From positions 1-62,523 of the forward strand of contig NZ_JAAIWM010000013.1 of NCBI RefSeq assembly GCF_011008845.1: DNA of 62,523 nucleotides, written 5' to 3'. Of the stretch, positions 45,231 through 55,810 are shown piece by piece; the stretch's first letter is position 1, and each line of letters begins with the position of its first letter. The notes beneath the pieces are model-generated. The model searched no databases. It was not told where the DNA came from and saw only the letters and a program-made list of their open reading frames with translations. The stretch comes from Bacillus mesophilus (GTDB taxonomy: Bacteria; Bacillota; Bacilli; Bacillales; SA4). A program made the position numbers and the translations under genes.

Positions 45231-45742
45231 ATGTTTAGAAAAAGAGAAAAACTATATTATATTCACTCGCCATTTTCGGAGTAATTGAACTACCTTTTTC
45301 TTTCTTAAAGAGTCCCGAAAAAGGACTGGTTTATAGTATTTTTTATGAACGGATTTTTATCTAGTATCATTCTAGTATCATTGCAATGGTTGCAGTTACT
45401 AATAAGTGGATTGAGTATCCTGTCCGTCTTTTGCCCAAAGTTTACAGGATAAGTGTTATATATGATTATCTTTTATTTCCTTTAACTTCTTTTTGGTATA
45501 ACCAAACAACTTATTCATCAAAGTTAAAGGGAATAATTCTTCAAACCCTGTTAATTTTTAGCCTTCCTTTGACAGTCTTGGAGTATTGGATAGAGAGGAA
45601 AACTAACTTAGTCAATTATAAAACATGGACTTGTTTTCATACTTATACATCTTTATCCTTGATTTTCCTATTTATAAGATCTTTTATGAGCTTAATAAGA
45701 CGGCTAGCTAAAGATAATCAAATTCCACAAGACACAGACTAA
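45231..45742 (+). pseudogene. CBO0543-family membrane protein with several frameshifts
   Basis: Starts ATG 45231 behind AGAGGGATG. The frame runs MFRKREK, then one base away continues ILYSLAIFGVIELPFSFLKS, then (at a T6 tract) MNGFLSSII, then YPVRLLPKVYRISVIYDYLL to the end. Three frame changes lie in an A5 tract (45247-45251), a T6 tract near 45340, and a tandem 11-base duplication CTAGTATCATT at 45360-45381. The undamaged part from 45386 (118 codons) is the C-terminus of the family. Confidence 0.75.
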
Positions 45743-45824
45743 GCAGCAGTGTTAATTATTTAGTCTGTTTTCTTTTTAAACTTTACTGCGTTAGCTTCAA
45801 TATACTCAACTAAAAGATGAGGAC

Positions 45825-45945
45825 ATTTCTTACACAGTATACGTCAAATACGAAGAAGAGACGATCACTTAATAAAACGTAATCGTCTCCGTAATTTTCC
45901 CACAGTATCATTGTTCTGCGCAGCAAATGACTTTGTTTTGTTACT
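45825..45945 (+). repeat. Structured intergenic repeat, copy C
   Basis: ACACAGTATACGTCAAATACG, hairpin GAGACGATCACTT / CGTAATCGTCTC, then ACAGTATCATTGTTCTGCGC and AGCAAATGA. Upstream of the second DUF3231 gene. Confidence 0.6.
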
Positions 45946-46081
45946 TTTTCTTTAATATACGAACCCTTCAATCTTAAAGCGATTGCCCCTTCTAAACAAC
46001 CCTTACCTACATCTCGGGAATATTCCTCCAACACAAACACATAATAGTAAAAAATAACTTTAAATTATAGAGGTGTTTGCT

Positions 46082-47086
46082 TTGGGTATAGATAATATAA
46101 AACTAACGTCTGCTGAAATGGGAACTTTGTGGGGAGCATATGTGAATGGTACTGCCATTGATATTGTAAATAAATACATGGTAACAATAATTGAAAACGA
46201 AAAGATTAAGACAGTTATGGAAGAGGCAATACATATCTTTGCAAAACAAAAGGAACAGATTGTCACCTTTATCGAAAAAGACGGTTTTCCTGTACCAAAT
46301 GGATTTACAGATTCTGACTTAAATAAAGGGACCAAACGGCTTTTCTCTGATATATTTTGTCTACATTATTTGCACATTATGACTATGCATGGCTTAATTG
46401 GTCATAACACAGCTCTTGCTTCTTCGGTACGTAAAGATTTAAGGAATTTTTATGATTCTTGCGACAATGATGCAAAATACCTTTATCATAAAACGACTGA
46501 CTTACTTTTAGAGCTGGGACATTTTCAACGAGATCCATATTTTTATCCTGAAGAAAACCCACAGTACGTTTCAGGACAAAACTTTCTTGACGGTTTTTTT
46601 AGTGACAAAAGACCTTTAGCAGCGACAGAAATCATTAGTCTTTCTTTAAATTTAAAAAAATCTATCTTAGCAAAGACGCTCTCCATTGGATTTAGTCAAG
46701 TTGCTCAATCAACAGAAACGAGAAAATTCTTAGAAAAGTCAGGAGACATTGCAGATAATCAGATTCAATCACTAAGTAAAATCCTACATGGGGATAACTT
46801 ACCTATCCCTATGTCACTGGAATCAGAAATAACAAATGCCCAAGAGGCTCCTTTCTCGGACAAGTTAATGATTTTTCACATGGGATTTTTGTATCAAACC
46901 TCACAAATGTACCAAGGGGCAGGCTTAGCAACTGCAATGAGAACAGATCTTGCTATGACTTACGAAAAGATTATATTGAAAAATCTTACCCTTACAAAAC
47001 AATGGTTTGATCTGATGGTTCAAAATAAATGGCTGGAACAACCACCTCTTGCACCCAATAGAAAGAAAATTGCACAAGACAAGTAA
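46082..47086 (+). CDS. DUF3231 protein 2
   Basis: 334 residues, two DUF3231 domains. N-terminal MGIDNIKLTSAEMGTLWGAY, C-terminal MVQNKWLEQPPLAPNRKKIA. Start at TTG 46082, six bases after AGAGGTG; the GTG at 46073 is part of the ribosome site. Paralogue of its neighbours. Confidence 0.85.
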   Translation: MGIDNIKLTSAEMGTLWGAYVNGTAIDIVNKYMVTIIENEKIKTVMEEAIHIFAKQKEQIVTFIEKDGFPVPNGFTDSDLNKGTKRLFSDIFCLHYLHIMTMHGLIGHNTALASSVRKDLRNFYDSCDNDAKYLYHKTTDLLLELGHFQRDPYFYPEENPQYVSGQNFLDGFFSDKRPLAATEIISLSLNLKKSILAKTLSIGFSQVAQSTETRKFLEKSGDIADNQIQSLSKILHGDNLPIPMSLESEITNAQEAPFSDKLMIFHMGFLYQTSQMYQGAGLATAMRTDLAMTYEKIILKNLTLTKQWFDLMVQNKWLEQPPLAPNRKKIAQDK

Positions 47087-47104
47087 ATAAAATAAATTCA
47101 CTAT

Positions 47105-47205
47105 TTTTGATTAAGCTAACAAAACTGCACAGTAATGGTCAAATAAGAAAGACGAACAATTTAAAAGCAATCGTCTTTTGACCGTAAATCTATTACTATT
47201 ATTGT
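47105..47205 (+). repeat. Structured intergenic repeat, copy D (short)
   Basis: AACTGCACAGTAATGGTCAA, then hairpin AGACGAACAATTT / AAAGCAATCGTCTTTT and TCTATTACTATTATTG. The right-hand CTGCGCAG part is missing. It could also terminate the second DUF3231 gene, and it precedes the third. Confidence 0.55.
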
Positions 47206-47292
47206 TTCTAAAATACCTAACCACACAAAAAAATAATAAATTTCCAATCTAAGTTAATAATAAAAAAATGACCGGGATTTGGAGGATTTATC

Positions 47293-48300
47293 ATGAGGGA
47301 TATAAAGCTAACTACGTCAGAAATGACTCATCTTTGGGGGACCTATATTAATGATAGTATGGCAAACTGTGTTCTCCAATATTTTTTAATGAATGTAGAT
47401 AATAATGATATTAAAGGTTTATTACAATTTGCTCTAAAGATCTCCCAAGACCATCTACTTTATTTAACTGATCTATTTGAAAAAGAGAAATTCCCGATAC
47501 CTGTTGGTTTTCATAAACAAGACGTTAATAAGAATGCTTCAAGATTGTTTTCAGATGAATTTTATCTTTATTATCTTAAAAATATGGCCTTTATTGGTGG
47601 TAATGGATATAGCCTAGCTCTAGGGACCTCTGCTCGTAAAGATGTACGTAACTTCTTTATCAAAGCCATTCAAAGTTCTTCCCAACTATATGACAAATCT
47701 GTTGATGTTTTGTTAGAAAAGGGACTTTTTGTGAGACCAGCACAGATCAATACACCAACCAAAGTAGATTTTGTTACAAAACATAGTTTTCTAACAGGCT
47801 GGTTTGGAGAAAGAAGACCTTTAACTTCAGTCGAGATTATGAACTTATCTTTTAACATTGAGCGTAACGACTTAGGACGTGCTTTATTAACTGGATTTCA
47901 GCAGGTTGCTCAGGACCAGGATGTAAAAGAATTTTTATCAAAAGGGATTAAAATAGCTTCTAAACATGTTGAAATATTTGGGTCTATATTAAGCGAATCT
48001 GGTTTACCAACTCCAATGGTTTGGAATACACTTGCTACTGAATCCATAGATTTTACATTCTCTGATAAGTTAATCATGTTCCATTCTGCTGCTTTGACTG
48101 CTGCTAGCACAAGTCATTATGGAACTAGTATTGGTACAAGTCCTAGACGCGATATAGGTTTACATTATGCAAGATTAACGTTGGAAGTCTTGAAATATGG
48201 TGAGGATGGAGCCAATATCATGATTAAAAACGGATGGCTAGAACAGCCACCTACTGCAACAGATCGTGAAGCATTAAAGAACAAAAACTTAAACAGTTAA
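47293..48300 (+). CDS. DUF3231 protein 3
   Basis: 335 residues, two DUF3231 domains. N-terminal MRDIKLTTSEMTHLWGTYIN, C-terminal MIKNGWLEQPPTATDREALK. GGAGG seven bases before the ATG. Followed by a terminator. Confidence 0.85.
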   Translation: MRDIKLTTSEMTHLWGTYINDSMANCVLQYFLMNVDNNDIKGLLQFALKISQDHLLYLTDLFEKEKFPIPVGFHKQDVNKNASRLFSDEFYLYYLKNMAFIGGNGYSLALGTSARKDVRNFFIKAIQSSSQLYDKSVDVLLEKGLFVRPAQINTPTKVDFVTKHSFLTGWFGERRPLTSVEIMNLSFNIERNDLGRALLTGFQQVAQDQDVKEFLSKGIKIASKHVEIFGSILSESGLPTPMVWNTLATESIDFTFSDKLIMFHSAALTAASTSHYGTSIGTSPRRDIGLHYARLTLEVLKYGEDGANIMIKNGWLEQPPTATDREALKNKNLNS

Positions 48301-48321
48301 CTAAACTCGTAAAAAAGATTT

Positions 48322-48347
48322 AAGTAGTGATATTTTTCACTACTTTT
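48322..48347 (+). terminator. Terminator of DUF3231 gene 3
   Basis: AGTAGTGA-tattt-TTCACTACTTTTT. Confidence 0.85.
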
Positions 48348-48826
48348 TATATGTCGTATATTGAGTTTAATTATAAGAATAATCTAGTGTCTGCGATTAT
48401 AATTATTTTACCAATAGCTTAACTACATTCTCTCATATGTCACCTAAAATGAAGATATTTATTTCGCAGTATAAGTCTGCTACGCATCTTAATACATACT
48501 TTACAATCTAATAAGGTTACAAAATCTAACGGCAAATTTGTTTTTAACAATCAGTTATGTTAATTTTCACATTGGAAGAGCAGTGGCTCCAATAGGAGTC
48601 TAGCAAATAAAGTAATAACTATAACCCACCCTTTAGATTACAGAGGGTGGGTTATTCATTTCTCTCAACATCTCTATATCTCCCAAGTTCATTACAACTC
48701 TACTCAAACTACAAAATAACCTTAGATACCATACACTACAGTTTCCTGATTTATGAATTGAATGTTTCTTATTTTCATTGGAAATAATGAAATTTTAGCA
48801 ACAAAAATTAAATATGAAAGTGAGAA
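48348..48826. other. Intergenic gap before the integrase
   Basis: Holds a hairpin AACCCACCCT..AGGGTGGGTT (48621-48653) that looks like a terminator. No gene seen. Confidence 0.5.
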
Positions 48827-50044
48827 ATGCCAATGCAAGGACATTTTTATAGGAGAAACTGTAAGTGCAAAAAGAAAAAGTGCACTTGTGGTTCAAAGTG
48901 GGCTTTCACCGTTGATATTGGACTAGATTCGGTAACCGGCAAAAGAAAGCAAAAAGTAAAAAGCGGGTACAATACTAAACAGGAAGCGGAAGAAGCTGCT
49001 GCCACTCTGATTCATGAAATTAACCAAGGAACATATTTAGAGGAAACAGATAAGACCTTCAGTGATTTTGCAAATGAGTGGCTTCCCATCTATAGTGATT
49101 CAAAAGATGTAAAGCCCGGAACCATTCGAGTGCGTCTCCATGAAATCGAAAAATTATTGCCCTATTTTTCTAAATTAAAATTAAAAGACATTACAAGAAA
49201 GATGTATCAAGATGCTCTAAACGATCTAAAGGACAAAAGTTACTCTGATAGTACTAGGGAGGGAATTCACCGTACAGGGAGAATGATTTTCCGAAAGGCA
49301 CTAGAACTGGAGCTTATTAAGAAGGATCCTACCGAATTTGCTTATGTGAAAAAGGATAAGAAAACGATTGAACAGCTAGAAGAAGAGGAAGTTCCAAATT
49401 ATCTTGAAAAAGAAGAGCTCGCTTTGCTTTTAAAAACAGCAAAAAATAATGGACTTGAACATGATTACTTGGTGTTTTTGATATTAGCCTATACTGGAAT
49501 CAGAGTTGGTGAGCTAGTTGCTCTCAAGTGGAAGGACGTAGATTTCAACAACCACACGATAAGTATTACCAAGACGTATTACAATCCTAATAATAATACC
49601 TTGGAGTATCAATTGGTGCCACCGAAAACCCGTAAGTCCAGGCGAAAAATTGTTGTTGATGAATAAGTGATTCAGGCACTAAAGAAACACAAAGAAGTTC
49701 AGGATCATATTATTAAGCAATTAGGTAACGAATATCACAATAAGAATTTTATCTTTACAAAAATGGAAAGACAATATGGTTATCCCATTGTAATTAAAAC
49801 CATACAAAACCGTATGAAGAGACTTCTTACTATCGCAGAACTGAACACAAATTTAACACCACACTCTTTGAGGCATACTCATACGTCTCTCTTAGCCGAG
49901 GCAGGTGTCTCGCTTGAACAAATCATGGATCGGCTCGGTCACACTGATGATCAAATTACAAAGAATGTGTATCTCCACGTTACGAAAGAAATGAAAAAAG
50001 AAGCCTCTCAAAAGTTCAGTGAACTGATGAGAAGCCTCCGTTAA
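48827..50044 (+). pseudogene. int: Tyrosine recombinase (integrase) interrupted by a stop codon
   Basis: About 405 codons. N-terminal part has a CKCKKKKCTCGSKW cluster and an arm-binding-like domain (DIGLDSVTGKRKQKVKSGY), then the SAM-like core-binding domain (DFANEWLPIYSDSKDVKPGT), then the catalytic domain: Arg in AYTGIRVGELVAL, HSLRHTHTSLL, LGHTDDQIT, and Tyr in NVYLHV. The frame is broken by TAA at 49664-49666 (KIVVDE*VIQALKKHK) with no frameshift. The intact part around the stop aligns with the remnant at 30594. Inactive unless read through. Its last codons form part of the right direct repeat. Confidence 0.9.
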
Positions 50045-50047
50045 TTT
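50007..50047 (+). repeat. Right direct repeat (candidate attR)
   Basis: 41 bases, CTCAAAAGTTCAGTGAACTG then ATGAGAAGCCTCCGTTAATT and T, within and just after the integrase 3' end. It is like 30294-30335 at 38 of 42 positions. Confidence 0.5.
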
Positions 50048-50055
50048 ACCTCAAT

Positions 50056-50073
50056 GTTAGCAAAATGTTAGCA
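50056..50073 (+). repeat. Tandem GTTAGCA repeat (integrase arm-site type), right
   Basis: GTTAGCAAAATGTTAGCA, right after the integrase. Matches the pair at 30570-30587. Confidence 0.5.
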
Positions 50074-50127
50074 AACCACTCTCACCTTACCAACAAACTC
50101 AGTCACATCATGGGTTGAGACGGCTTA

Positions 50128-51762
<1,635 letters not shown>

Positions 51763-51842
51763 TTACCTCCTTGAAATTTTCATCTTATAAGTATGGAAAT
51801 TTAGCAATGCCAAATTATCTTGCGTTTGTTCTAAGTATGGGT

Positions 51843-52127
51843 TTATCCAATGACAGCTAAAATGTCGTTTTCACGAAGAACTAAATATTCATTACCTTCG
51901 TATTTAACTTCAGTACCTGAATATTTTGAGAAGATGATACGATCACCAGTAGATACTTCTAGGGCAACACGCTCACCGTTATCAAGAACACGTCCTGTAC
52001 CAACTGCTACAACTCTTCCTTCTTGAGGCTTTTCCTTAGCAGAATCCGGTAGCACGATACCGCTAGCAGTTTTTTCCTCAGACTCAACAAGCTCAATAAT
52101 TACGCGATCTCCTAATGGCTTTAACAA
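51843..52127 (-). CDS. groES: Co-chaperonin GroES
   Basis: 94 residues. The heptameric lid of GroEL. Starts at TTG 52127 ([16 protein letters not shown]), nine bases after GAGGAGG; B. subtilis groES also uses TTG. The mobile loop is [17 protein letters not shown]. Confidence 0.96.
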   Translation of the reverse strand: MLKPLGDRVIIELVESEEKTASGIVLPDSAKEKPQEGRVVAVGTGRVLDNGERVALEVSTGDRIIFSKYSGTEVKYEGNEYLVLRENDILAVIG

Positions 52128-52170
52128 GTGAAACAACCTCCTCAATAATTTTACGAAATTTAGTCTTTTA

Positions 52171-52197
52171 TTAGCACTCGAATATAATGAGTGCTAA
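52171..52197 (-). promoter_or_regulatory. CIRCE element (HrcA operator)
   Basis: TTAGCACTC-N9-GAGTGCTAA, a perfect match, between the groES promoter and ribosome site. HrcA should repress groESL until heat stress. Confidence 0.97.
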
Positions 52198-52207
52198 CAC
52201 AATTTAT

Positions 52208-52236
52208 ATAATAATGAAACTCAACCTTTAATGCAA
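52208..52236 (-). promoter_or_regulatory. groESL promoter
   Basis: Minus strand TTGCAT (52231-52236), 17 bases, TATTAT (52208-52213), directly upstream of CIRCE. Confidence 0.8.
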
Positions 52237-52457
52237 GTATTTAGGTTTCTTTTTTTGAAAAAATTCTTCTATGAATTTCCGACAATATTTTTATATGGCC
52301 TTTCAGTAAGACTCCTGATGTAAATGGATAGGGATTGTACGAATATCATGTATATTCGTCATGCACATACCTATTACAGTTTATCTTCTCTACTATATTT
52401 TAAACCTTTTACATACAATATTAAGAATGTCTTGAACGGTCGTACGGATCTTTCTTT
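52237..52457. other. Divergent intergenic gap groES-ydiL
   Basis: No gene. AT-rich; only the groES promoter side and the repeat at 52458 are recognisable. A weak extended -10 TGGTACAAT at 52532-52540 may serve ydiL. Confidence 0.4.
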
Positions 52458-52507
52458 TCCACCTATGTGAGGTGGGAGTTGGGACGAGGAACCTGTCCCT
52501 TTGTCCC
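52458..52507. repeat. CCACCT/GGGAC hairpin repeat (REP-like)
   Basis: CCACCT-atgtg-AGGTGG followed by GGGAC-gaggaacct-GTCCC and another GTCCC. Bacillaceae intergenic DNA often carries such GGGAC..GTCCC elements. Confidence 0.4.
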
Positions 52508-52576
52508 AAAAAGGACTTGTCACTGTTTATATGGTACAATCGTTAGGGAAATGAAAGCATAAAGGAGAATTGAACA

Positions 52577-53302
52577 TTGGAGAAACGGCACTGGTATGTA
52601 GTTGTTACTTATATCATCATGCAATTTTCTAGTATTTTAGGGGTTCCTTTACTAGTGAGTCTTGGAATAGACAACAGGGAAGTGGCAGTAGCCTACTGGT
52701 TAATTTTCAGTTTCTTTACTGGTCTTGTTGTGATTCTACTTTTACTTCGTCAGGATATGATGGTAAGGCATCATGAAGAGCGAAGCACCATTCCAGTAGC
52801 TATATTCTGGGCGTTTTTTGGAGTGTTTCTTGCGTTATTTGCTCAAGGGATTGCAGCAACCATTGAAAACCGTGTATTCGGTATTGAATTTGGTTCTGAA
52901 AATACAGATTTTCTTGTTGAGATTGCCCTGACTACCCCTTTATTTATTGTGGTTACCTCTATCATTGGACCAATTTTAGAGGAAATTATCTTTAGAAAAA
53001 TCTTATTTGGCACACTATATAAAAGATATAACTTTTTTATTGCAGCACTTTTAAGCTCAGTTATTTTTGCAATGGTTCATATGGATTTCACGCATTTGTT
53101 GATCTATTCTGCAATGGGCTTTACCTTTGCCTTTTTATATGTAAAAACCAACCGAATTATAGTTCCGATCATTGCACATGTTGCAATGAACACATTTGTC
53201 GTGTTAGTACAGGTTGTATTTAAGGATGAGATTGAGAAATATCAAGAACAAGTTGAGTCAATGCAAGCTATGATACACTTTATCTGGACTCGCTTTATGT
53301 AA
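52577..53302 (+). CDS. ydiL: CPBP (Abi/CAAX) intramembrane glutamic endopeptidase, YdiL family
   Basis: 241 residues, about six membrane segments. The catalytic pair EEIIFRKILFG (Glu-Glu-x3-Arg), FAMVHMDFTH (His) and PIIAHVAMNTF (His-x3-Asn) is present. Substrate unknown. TTG start nine bases after AAGGAG. Same position as ydiL beside groES in B. subtilis; the two are divergent. Confidence 0.9.
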   Translation: MEKRHWYVVVTYIIMQFSSILGVPLLVSLGIDNREVAVAYWLIFSFFTGLVVILLLLRQDMMVRHHEERSTIPVAIFWAFFGVFLALFAQGIAATIENRVFGIEFGSENTDFLVEIALTTPLFIVVTSIIGPILEEIIFRKILFGTLYKRYNFFIAALLSSVIFAMVHMDFTHLLIYSAMGFTFAFLYVKTNRIIVPIIAHVAMNTFVVLVQVVFKDEIEKYQEQVESMQAMIHFIWTRFM

Positions 53303-53320
53303 TTGGAGGCTTTTAGCAAT

Positions 53321-53521
53321 ATGCGTAGAACATCACCATTCTTTATGGGTCTATTATATTTTGGTATGGGCGTGATTTTTACAGTTCTAGCCATTCAAAG
53401 TAAAACTGAGGATCTTTGGAGCTTTCCCACGATTCTCCTCATGCTGGTAGCAACATTTGACTTTGGAGTTGCCTTTCGAATGTTTGCCCTTCATCAAAAA
53501 TTGAAGCAAGTAAAAAAGTAA
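53321..53521 (+). CDS. ydiK: YdiK-like small membrane protein (DUF4305)
   Basis: 66 residues with two membrane segments (FFMGLLYFGMGVIFTVLA and FPTILLMLVATFDFGVAF). Start at ATG 53321 after GGAGG; the longer open frame includes the ribosome site. Follows ydiL as in B. subtilis. Function unknown. Confidence 0.8.
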   Translation: MRRTSPFFMGLLYFGMGVIFTVLAIQSKTEDLWSFPTILLMLVATFDFGVAFRMFALHQKLKQVKK

Positions 53522-53545
53522 GACTCTGAGATCAGAGTCTTACTT
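53520..53545. terminator. Bidirectional terminator ydiK/tatC
   Basis: AAGACTCTGA-ga-TCAGAGTCTT followed by T tract; serves both converging units. Confidence 0.85.
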
Positions 53546-53548
53546 TTT

Positions 53549-54295
53549 TTATTCCTTATTCCTTTCGGCTTCTGCCAACATTCTCTTTTTGTAAGCACTT
53601 CTTGAAATAAGAATACTGATTTCATATAGGATAAACATTGGAACGGTTACCATCATATGTGAGATTAATTCCGGAGGTGTAATAAACGCCCCAATGACCA
53701 ATAAGATGAAATAAGCATATTTTCTTACTTTCGTTAAAAAGTCTGGAGTTACAATTCCCAGGCGTGTTAAAAACATAATCACAACTGGTAGTTGAAACAA
53801 TAAGCCAAATGGTAAGGTCAGTTGAATTAAAAATTCAAAATATTCATTGATTCCAATAACCTGCTCGATATTCAAGCGGTTTGCTAGCCTCGTCATGAAG
53901 TCAACAACAAACGGAAATAGTACAAAATAAGAAAACGATATTCCTGCTAAAAATAGAAGCAGAGACATTGGAATATAGCTTAACGTGACTTTTCTTTCTT
54001 TTTCAAATAAGCCAGGGCTGATGAAAGCCCATAACTGATATAAAGTGATTGGAAACGTCATGATAAAAGCAATGATAAAGGCGAATTCCATATAAACTTT
54101 AATTGGGTCTGTTAGCCTAAAGGCATTCATTGTCAGCTCTTTTGCCTCATCCGCCTGCTGTAAATAGACAATCAAGGGCTCTGCTAAAAAGAAGCTTCCG
54201 ACCATCGCAAATAAGAAGAAAACGACTACGATAATCAGCCGTTTTCTAAGTTCTCCGATATGATCATAAACAGACATTTCATTGTGGTTCATCAT
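53549..54295 (-). CDS. tatCy: Sec-independent translocase TatC
   Basis: 248 residues, six membrane segments. Receptor of the twin-arginine translocase. Conserved HIGELRKRLI near the N-terminus, FRLTDPIKVYMEFAF, and EKERKVTLSYIPMSL. Forms a minimal TatAy-TatCy pair with the next gene. The hydrogenase small subunit in this window has no Tat signal and so is not its substrate. Confidence 0.93.
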   Translation of the reverse strand: MMNHNEMSVYDHIGELRKRLIIVVVFFLFAMVGSFFLAEPLIVYLQQADEAKELTMNAFRLTDPIKVYMEFAFIIAFIMTFPITLYQLWAFISPGLFEKERKVTLSYIPMSLLLFLAGISFSYFVLFPFVVDFMTRLANRLNIEQVIGINEYFEFLIQLTLPFGLLFQLPVVIMFLTRLGIVTPDFLTKVRKYAYFILLVIGAFITPPELISHMMVTVPMFILYEISILISRSAYKKRMLAEAERNKE

Positions 54296-54309
54296 ATCTC
54301 ATCCTAACC

Positions 54310-54492
54310 TTACTTGTTACCTTCTTTTTTCTTCTCATCGTCCTCATCATCTGCTAAACCCTTTGTTGCATTTTTAAATTCACGTAATGTATTTCCTGCA
54401 GCCTTTCCAAGCTCAGGTAGTTTTTTCGGTCCGAATATTAATAAAGCTACGAATACGATTAATAATAGGCTTCCAATTCCAACGTTTGGCAC
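54310..54492 (-). CDS. tatAy: Sec-independent translocase TatA
   Basis: 60 residues from GTG 54492 (MPNVGIGSLLLIVFVALLIF). One membrane segment, the hinge FGPKKLPELGKAAGNTLREF and an acidic/Lys-rich tail. GTG is eight bases after GGAGG, and the length then equals TatAy of B. subtilis; ATG 54498 lies too near the ribosome site. Pore-forming part of the Tat system. Confidence 0.92.
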   Translation of the reverse strand: MPNVGIGSLLLIVFVALLIFGPKKLPELGKAAGNTLREFKNATKGLADDEDDEKKKEGNK

Positions 54493-54507
54493 ACCCATCA
54501 CCTCCTT

Positions 54508-55149
54508 TTAGTCCAGTGGATATGTTTTTAAAAAGTATATTAACGATTGCAATTCTATTGATAAGTCAATATGATGGATCCTTACATGATCAGGAACATT
54601 TAGGCGAGCAGGCGTAAAATTTAAGATCCCCTTAATCCCTTTAGCAACTAATCGATCAGTAATTGGCTGTGCCACTGACGCAGGTACCGTTAAAATTGCA
54701 ACGGATACTTCTGGACCAACCCGCTCTTCAAGCTCATCCAAATGAAAAATTGGAACACCGCCAATGTCACTTCCAACTAAAGACGTTTCTATATCAAATG
54801 CCATTTCAATTTTAGTACTATTATTTTTCAGGAAATTATAATTTAGAAAGGCTGTTCCTAAATTTCCTACACCAATCAACATAACCTTTGTCAGTTCATC
54901 TTGGTCCAGCGTTCTTCTGAAGAATGTAAGTAAATACTGAATATTATAGCCGTAGCCTTTTTTGCCTAGTGCACCGAAATAAGAAAAGTCACGACGGATG
55001 GTAGCAGAATCAACCTTAACTGCTTCACTCAATTCAGCTGATGAAACTCTCTGTTTGCCTGACAAATATAGATTCTTTAAAAATCTATAATATAACGGTA
55101 ACCGCTTCGCAGTTGCTTGTGGTATTTTCGTTTGTTGTTCATCACTCAA
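54508..55149 (-). CDS. rex: Redox-sensing transcriptional repressor Rex
   Basis: 213 residues. DNA-binding domain [20 protein letters not shown], with [14 protein letters not shown] as recognition helix, then a Rossmann NAD(H) domain ([17 protein letters not shown]). It represses fermentation and low-oxygen genes when NADH/NAD+ is low. I use TTG 55149 as the start by homology; GTG 55158 is the longer choice. Ten or so bases from moaC. A natural regulator to check for the hydrogenase operon nearby, though no Rex box was seen there. Confidence 0.94.
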   Translation of the reverse strand: MSDEQQTKIPQATAKRLPLYYRFLKNLYLSGKQRVSSAELSEAVKVDSATIRRDFSYFGALGKKGYGYNIQYLLTFFRRTLDQDELTKVMLIGVGNLGTAFLNYNFLKNNSTKIEMAFDIETSLVGSDIGGVPIFHLDELEERVGPEVSVAILTVPASVAQPITDRLVAKGIKGILNFTPARLNVPDHVRIHHIDLSIELQSLIYFLKTYPLD

Positions 55150-55167
55150 TAGTATCACCCATATATT

Positions 55168-55650
55168 CTACGATCTATGATAATCTCCACTCTTGCCACC
55201 AGTTTTTGTGATCAAATAGGTTGGTCCTATCATCATTCCTTTATCTACAGCTTTACACATATCATAAACAGTTAGAGCACAAGCAGAAACAGCCGTAAGA
55301 GCTTCCATTTCGACTCCCGTACTTCCCTTTGTTTTCACTTCACCTTCTATGTGTAATTCATAGTTATTACCCTTTGGATGCCATGTAAAGGAAATATTTA
55401 CTCCTTTTATAGGGATCGGATGACACATTGGAATAATATCAGGTGTTTTCTTTGCTGCCATTATTCCAGCAACCTGTGCTACTGCTAATACATCACCTTT
55501 TTCCATTTCCATATCAACGATTCTTTGATAGATCTCTTTGGAAACTTCTATGCTAGATTTAGCAACAGCTGTTCGGACTGTATCATTCTTTAAAGTGATA
55601 TCTACCATCTTTGCATGACCTTGATCATTAAAGTGGGTGAATTCCGTCAT
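55168..55650 (-). CDS. moaC: Cyclic pyranopterin monophosphate synthase MoaC
   Basis: 160 residues. Second step of molybdenum cofactor synthesis. Conserved [27 protein letters not shown] and AVDKGMMIG segments, with KTGGKSGDY at the end. The rest of the cofactor pathway is elsewhere, as in B. subtilis. Confidence 0.95.
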   Translation of the reverse strand: MTEFTHFNDQGHAKMVDITLKNDTVRTAVAKSSIEVSKEIYQRIVDMEMEKGDVLAVAQVAGIMAAKKTPDIIPMCHPIPIKGVNISFTWHPKGNNYELHIEGEVKTKGSTGVEMEALTAVSACALTVYDMCKAVDKGMMIGPTYLITKTGGKSGDYHRS

Positions 55651-55810
55651 TCTAACCCCTCCTTAACTAGTTTACCTACCTATGACTATACACTATTTTA
55701 AGTGACTTGTCGCATTCCTTTGTGAACAATTTATTACTTCTAGCATGCTCATCTATTGCCCCTTAAACCAAATATATATACACTAATAGTAGAAACCTGA
55801 GGTGAACATA

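Noticed and set aside
45810..46040. Minus-strand open frame of 76 codons
   Set aside because: It is antisense to repeat copy C and overlaps the start of the DUF3231 leader; no ribosome site.
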